Under the pieces are notes generated by a model. The model was not told the DNA's origin. It saw only the letters and a list, made by a program, of their open reading frames with translations, and did not search any database. Shown here in pieces: positions 59,238 through 64,000 of a stretch of 64,000 nucleotides of DNA. Every line of letters starts with the position of its first letter. Position 1 is the stretch's first letter. This DNA is from Acanthamoeba castellanii str. Neff (taxonomy: Eukaryota; Discosea; Longamoebia; Acanthamoebidae): positions 93,714 through 157,713 of the forward strand of contig NW_004457297.1 of assembly GCF_000313135.1 (NCBI RefSeq), in the 5' to 3' direction. The translations under genes were made by a program, and so were the position numbers.

Positions 59238-60200
59238 ATGGAAGCCGCGCTGCACCTGTCCGCCCTGCTGCCCTTCCTGCAGGGCAGACACGTCATCGAC
59301 CACTCCCATCACGACCGCGACCACGACGACGACGAGGCGTTCCTCTCCTCGGACCCGGCCTCTTCTTGGCCCCGGACCTCCCCGCTCAAGCGCCAGAGAG
59401 ACGCCGAACCGGACCACCACCACGTCGGCCGACAGGCGCAATGGAAAAGAGCGAAGAGGGAAAACGAACACGACATCGTCATCATCGACAACGACAACAA
59501 ACAGGAGTTGCCCAGCTGCACCGAACCCGCTTCTTCTTATTCTTCGCCGCAGCGAAGGCGCGGGAGTGCCACGGAGGAGATCATCTGTGCGGAAGAACGC
59601 GAAGAGCGACAGTCGCATAATTTGTTGCAGGAGGCGCGAAATAGGTCAAACCTTGATCGCCCTTATCAACCCCATCTTTACCATCGGCCTCACCTTCCCC
59701 GACACAGCGGTGACGCAGTGCACCCGCCCCCTTGTCCCCTCCACTCGCACATACTCGCCCATCCGCCACCACCGGCACCAACCCCGGCCGGCCATTACCG
59801 CCGCACACCACAGTCGCCGCACGCGGTTAACCGCCGAAGCGGAGCGGCCCCGACACGCCGGCGTCCGTCATCGTTGGTCTATATGCCCCGCGAGTTCTTC
59901 CCGCCACCCCCACCATCGCCCCCATCACCGACACACCATGCCTTCCCGAGCCACCATCACCATCTCTACCACGACCGGCACCATCATCACAACTCTCATC
60001 ATTTTCCGCCTGATTATCAACATCAACATCAACATCACGTCGGAGCGCCGTACTACTACAACTACCACCACTACAACCCACACAGCCAGCTGCCCTCGTC
60101 GCCAGAGGCTCTGGTCGAGCGGTCGCCGGCCTCTTCGCCCCCACCTCCACCCCAGCCGCATCATCTCTCCCCCAGATCCTGTTCACATACCAACTTGTAA
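59238..60200 (+). CDS. intronless His/Pro-rich protein, function unknown
   Basis: A single 320-codon exon from ATG 59238 (MEAALHLSALLPFLQGRHVI) to the stop at 60200. The first 20 residues are hydrophobic with MEAALHLSALLPFLQG. Next come an acidic/His stretch and a bipartite-like basic signal (PLKRQRDAEP ... WKRAKREN). The second half is almost only Pro, His, Ser and Tyr, including runs such as FFPPPPPSPPSP and HHHHLYHDRHHHHNSHHFPP. Composition suggests a disordered nuclear protein, perhaps metal-binding. I recognise no domain. It is the only sizeable intronless gene in the window. A second frame over the same DNA is also long because of the biased composition, so the coding call rests on the clean start and the short convergent spacer. 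Confidence 0.55.
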   Translation: MEAALHLSALLPFLQGRHVIDHSHHDRDHDDDEAFLSSDPASSWPRTSPLKRQRDAEPDHHHVGRQAQWKRAKRENEHDIVIIDNDNKQELPSCTEPASSYSSPQRRRGSATEEIICAEEREERQSHNLLQEARNRSNLDRPYQPHLYHRPHLPRHSGDAVHPPPCPLHSHILAHPPPPAPTPAGHYRRTPQSPHAVNRRSGAAPTRRRPSSLVYMPREFFPPPPPSPPSPTHHAFPSHHHHLYHDRHHHHNSHHFPPDYQHQHQHHVGAPYYYNYHHYNPHSQLPSSPEALVERSPASSPPPPPQPHHLSPRSCSHTNL

Positions 60201-60276
60201 AGAAGAAACACACTGTGTGCATTCCAAGCATTCCACGTACACGCACGCGCACACGCACGCGCGCGGGACTAGTCAC

Positions 60277-60610
60277 CTAGGTGGCTGGTGGTGGGGCCGT
60301 GGCGCCGTCGAGTGGTCGGCTGGCCGCGGAGGGGAGAAGGGCCGCGAGCTGCATGTTGGCCGGGCTCCAGGCAAAGTCGGCGGCGGTGCCCTGGCGTATG
60401 GTGTTCCACAGAAAGGGCGCGAAGAAGTGGTGCGCGTTCTCCTCCTCCTCGTAGGTGAACTGCAGCGGGTACTCGCGCGACTGCCACGTCAGCGACCCGC
60501 GCTGGATGACCTCCAGGATGGCCTCCGTGGTATACTCCGTGATCTCGGCCTGCGTCAGGAGGAACTCAAAGTGGTGCAACACCGCCTGCGCCGCACACGC
60601 GTAAGTATTG

Positions 60611-60642
<32 letters not shown>

Positions 60643-63600
60643 TGCGTGCGTGTTGGTACCTGAATGTTGTGCAGCAAGTGTGAGAAGCGGGGGTGCTGCG
60701 CGTAGGGAGGGAAGAGGGCCTTGTCGTGGAGCAGCGCGTAGGAGAGCTGCGGGTTCGCTCGGAGCGCGTTGGTCAGGCACGAGTTGAGGATCTCCAGCAC
60801 CACCTCCAGGCACGACTCCGCATTCGCCAGCGCCAGCTTTGCACGTGCGGTGTCGAGGTCAGGTCGGCACCGCTTCAAAGCCTTCAGGCTGAATGGGGGA
60901 AGACTTCGCACCTTGACCTCATTGTCAGCCACCGGCAGCATGAGAAACGATGATGAACGCGTCAACGCCGCCGGCCTTTGTTGTGTGGCAGTCGAGGAGT
61001 CCTCATCTTGAATTGCGAGACAACCTTTAGATCGCACGCACGCACGCACACGCACGCACGCACACGCACGCACGCACACAAAGCTCATACCTTTGTTGAT
61101 GCGGCGTAGGAGGGAGCTGTGCCGTCGCGAGTACATCTCGAAAAGCTTGATGAGGCGGTGAGCCGCGTACGGGTGCAGGTTGTCCAGGTACATGGACATG
61201 TTGCCCAACGCCGCCAGACAGTGAACCGGCAAGTACGAGTCCTGTGGTGCGTGTGCGTGTGCGTGCGTGTGCGGTGGTGCGTGCGCGATCAGCCGCGGCG
61301 AGCAGTGAATGATATGAGTCCTCCGGGGAGTGCGTACGCGAAGCTTGGAAAGGGTGACGTGCACGGTTCGCACGAGGACCACCACGAGGAGGCTGCCCAG
61401 CGAGATGTCGCGCATGTAGCGCTCCTTGTACCACGTCACCTCCCCCAACATCTGCAAGCGCCCACGCGCGCTGCTCCTGCGTCTGGTCCTCCAGCCCGTA
61501 CAGGGCCTCCATGAGGGGCAGTAGCTGCGCCGCACACACACGCACACACGCACACACGCACACATTACAGCGTAACGGTCAGCTCAAGCGGGTCAGCTGC
61601 GGGTGCGGTGTTTATAAACGAGTCATAGTGGGGCCGTACGAGAGCGTCGACGTCGGATCGAGCGAGAAGATAGGAGAGAAACTGTTTGTTCGTATGTATC
61701 AGCATGTACAATAACATTATAGAAGAATCATCCTGTTCGTATGTTGCGTGTGCGTGTGCGTGTGCGTGTGCGTGTGCGTGTGCGTGTGCGTGTGCGTGTG
61801 CGTGTGCGTGTGCGTGTGCGTGTGCGTGTCGATTTAGTAAACTGAGAATGAGAGGACAGAAGAGGGGGAAATGGAGGGCTCGTACGCTGAGGTCGAGAGG
61901 AAGAGCGTCAAAAAGTTGGCTGTATGACAGACAAAAATGGTCGTCCTCCGAACACTCATCAGACGACGCGCGGTCGCGCGGCTCCTCGCCTTCTCCCTCC
62001 GCACCGCTTTCATCTGACCCGCCAGAAGCGGTGAGCTGCCAGAGAGCAAGCGGCGGGCGGCGGGCGGGAATGAATGGGGAGCGAACGTACAGTAGAGGTC
62101 GCGGAATGTGGCGAGCTGGTTTCGGAAGGGGTTGGTGTGGAGGGTGGGGAAGGAGGACGGAGTGGTGTGGATCGCGAGCCCCAGCAGCACGAACAGCGAC
62201 AGTTGGCTCAGTGATCGCGTGGCCGCTGGTGTGGTGTCGTACGTGTGTCGTGTGTGCGTGTTGTGTGTTCAGAGTGTGCATGTGTGTGTCGTGTGGTGTG
62301 TGTCGTGTGTCGTGTTCAGAGTGTGCATGTGTGCGTGTGGTGTGTGCAAGTGTGTGTTCATTCGTCGCACCCAGCTGCCGTAGATTGGGCCAAAGGTACG
62401 TACCTTGGCCGGCGGTTGTTGTGCTGATGGAGTCACTCGATTGGCTGCTAAATAAAGAGGGCCAGCCCCACCGTGACAACAGGCCAGCTGCACGCAAGTA
62501 CGCGAACGAGTCCCGTGCAATTGAGCGCTTGAATAATAATAAAATAATAACAATTTGAATAACAATAATAATAAGAATAAGAAGAATAATAAAATAAGAA
62601 TAATAATAGGGATGTGGTGCGTGGAGTACATGAGGCTGATGTGGTGGCGAGGGTGGAGAGTCGTGGAGAGAGAAGGGCGGCAGACGCGGGAGCGGCCGGT
62701 GCCGGCTGGGGCGCGCTGATGTAGTTCAGGAGCATGGCACGCGCGAATCTGTTGGCCCGTCGATACCGTAGACAGGCGTCGAGGAACGGATGGTCCTCCT
62801 CCGTTGCTGCTGTAGAGCAGGGGAACAAGTGTTCAGCAACAACATGTGTTCTTTCTATTCGACAGCATTGACATCGGGCCATGAAGGGAATGCATGTGTG
62901 TGTGTGCGCGCGCGCGCGCGCACCTGTGGTGAAGGACCGATACAGTCTCGTGGACATCAGCACCAAAAGCAGCTCTAGCGACTCCTTGTAGGTATCAAAG
63001 ATGTCGGGTCTATGTAGATAGCAAAGAAGTAGAAAACGCAAGAGGAGGTCATGAGGTGTTGATCAATGTCATGTTGAAGGAATGGGGGGGGGAGTGAGTC
63101 GCACCCCACTGGCTGCTGTGAGCAGTAGTCCATCAAGGCATGCACCAATAGAGCCGCTGTCTCCGCTTGGGCTGTGCCTGCAGTCCCTCAATTCGTGAAT
63201 AAACTGTTGCTTTTCGCGCTGCGCGCATTGCACACGACACGACACGACACGACACGACACGACACGACACGACACGACACGACACGACACGACACGACAC
63301 GACACGACACGACACGACACACACAATACAGCACGACACGCAACACGACCAACGATGAGAGGGGACAGCACGATGCACGTACCACGCTCAGCATCACTCT
63401 GAAGCTGTTCAAGCAATTGCCGGGCGTCGGTGGTTTCGATGAGGTGCTTGATGAACACCCGCACGAGGTAGAGAGCGTTGAGGAGCGTCGTCGGGTCTTC
63501 CTCCACCGGTGGCGGCGGGCCATCCGCAGCAGCCGCCGCCGTGGTCTCCGAGGTACCGCCACCGCCACCCGGTCCGGGCTCCTGTTGAAGCTGAAGCTTG

Positions 63601-63964
63601 CCCAGGAGTCGCACCGCATACCGGACCAACCGATGAAGGTTCTTCGTCTTGGCGTTGTTCTCTGCTGTGGGTACGAAAACAATACATTATTTTAGATTTA
63701 AAATTAAGTATGATTAAAACCCAATCTTCCATCAAGGGGGGAGAAGGGCAGTGAAGTACTCATGCGGAGGCACAGCGCGTGGGTGGCCTGTTCGACGTCG
63801 CTCTGGCGCAAGTGTGGTTTGGGGGGCAGCTGATGAATCGTGCGAAAAAGCCGCTGCCACGCCTCTTCGCCGGCTTTGCCATCGCCGGCAAACTCGACAT
63901 CGCTTGTGAGCAGCTCGAGCTCTTGCTCCAGGGCGGCAACCGCCGTCGAAGCACTCGCACCCAT
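60277..63964 (-). CDS. DYM: dymeclin
   Basis: Dymeclin is a peripheral Golgi protein that is myristoylated at Gly2. The start is ATG 63964: MGASASTAVAALEQELELLT, keeping Gly2. The family pattern follows: ATHALCLRM, AENNAKTKNLHRLVRYA, PDIFDTYKESLELLLVLMST, ARAMLLNYISAP, SSIMLLYMLIHTNKQFLSYL then LARSDVDALV, LPLMEALYGLEDQTQEQRAW, EVTWYKERYMRDISLGSLLV, CLAALGNMSMYLDNLHPYAA, VVLEILNSCLTNALRANPQL and EEEENAHHFFAPFLWNTIRQ. The stop is at 60277 after APPPAT. Order and content match animal dymeclins along the whole length. About 12 introns, several filled with simple repeats. It converges on the His/Pro-rich gene with 76 bp between stops. Confidence 0.92.
60608..60653. repeat. (GT)n/(GTGC)n microsatellite
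   Basis: GT then GTGC units in a dymeclin intron; a complementary CACG tract lies at about 61036-61080 in another intron. Confidence 0.85.
61743..61831. repeat. (GTGTGC)n microsatellite
   Basis: About 14 perfect hexamers, directly 5' (sense strand) of the acceptor for the dymeclin exon beginning DDSSIMLLYM. Confidence 0.93.
62532..62606. repeat. AATAAT/AAGAAT-rich tract
   Basis: A low-complexity A/T triplet tract in a dymeclin intron. Confidence 0.8.
63232..63320. repeat. (ACACG)n microsatellite
   Basis: About 17 perfect pentamers in a dymeclin intron, the complement of the GTGTC unit seen at 41642 and 27797. Confidence 0.95.
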
Positions 63965-64000
63965 CAACTCTTGTGCGCCACGCAATGCAAATGAGAAAAA

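Noticed and set aside
63232..63320. CRISPR-like or satellite array
   Set aside because: Perfect 5-bp tandem units without spacers, in an intron of a eukaryotic gene.
1..64000. Bacterial or organellar origin of the window
   Set aside because: Dense spliceosomal introns, eukaryote-only families and poly(A) signals exclude it.

Overview
This is nuclear DNA from a GC-rich, intron-dense, very compact eukaryotic genome. I recognise 24 protein genes on both strands. Most are cut into many exons by short introns (about 50-200 bp), often with GTACG or GTGCG donors and AG acceptors. Intergenic spacers are frequently under 120 bp, and introns carry CA/GT, GTGTC and GTGTGCC-type simple repeats. Dymeclin, a Trk potassium transporter of fungal type, a Ral-GAP alpha homologue, a centrosomin-type protein, ERI1, a CASTOR-like protein and a minor-spliceosome 65K-like protein together point to a free-living amoebozoan. 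An Acanthamoeba-type genome fits best; this is inference from style and content, not a search result. Gene coordinates below run from start codon to stop codon and include introns. Exon boundaries were read by eye and only some junctions were checked by phase.

Left third (1-25 kb), all on the minus strand: an F-box/WD40 protein running off the left edge, a four-TM membrane protein, a four-CBS protein, a CASTOR-like arginine-sensor homologue, a large low-complexity regulatory-looking protein, an ankyrin/sterol O-acyltransferase fusion, a CCCH/F-box/LRR protein, a GTPase with a zinc ribbon, a predicted mitochondrial membrane protein, a small ACT-domain protein, and a U11/U12-65K (RNPC3)-like protein.

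Middle (25-45 kb): a His-rich unknown gene on plus, then an 8-kb Ral-GAP alpha gene on minus with a 21-N assembly gap. After it comes a 1.9-kb block (35165-37088) that contains only two CG dinucleotides although both flanks are full of them. Next are a centrosomin-type coiled-coil gene (plus) and a Trk K+ transporter (minus).

Right third (45-64 kb): an arabinokinase-N-terminus-like glycosyltransferase, an ADP-ribosylglycohydrolase and a Sac1/pseudo-5-phosphatase protein on plus, followed by alternating strands: rhodanese (-), ERI1 exonuclease (+), Ras GTPase (-), an intronless His/Pro-rich protein (+) and dymeclin (-).

There is no operon logic. Several genes fall in nutrient signalling and membrane traffic (CASTOR-like, ACT protein, CBS protein, Ral-GAP, Ras, Sac1, dymeclin), but I see no evidence that they are co-regulated. 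Three divergent pairs share start-to-start gaps of 58, 59 and 102 bp, so their promoters must be very small or bidirectional. The observation I rate highest is the CpG-depleted block, which looks like an old methylated and deaminated insertion. After it come several unusual domain combinations: ankyrin-SOAT, CCCH-F-box-LRR and Sac1 with a degenerate 5-phosphatase.
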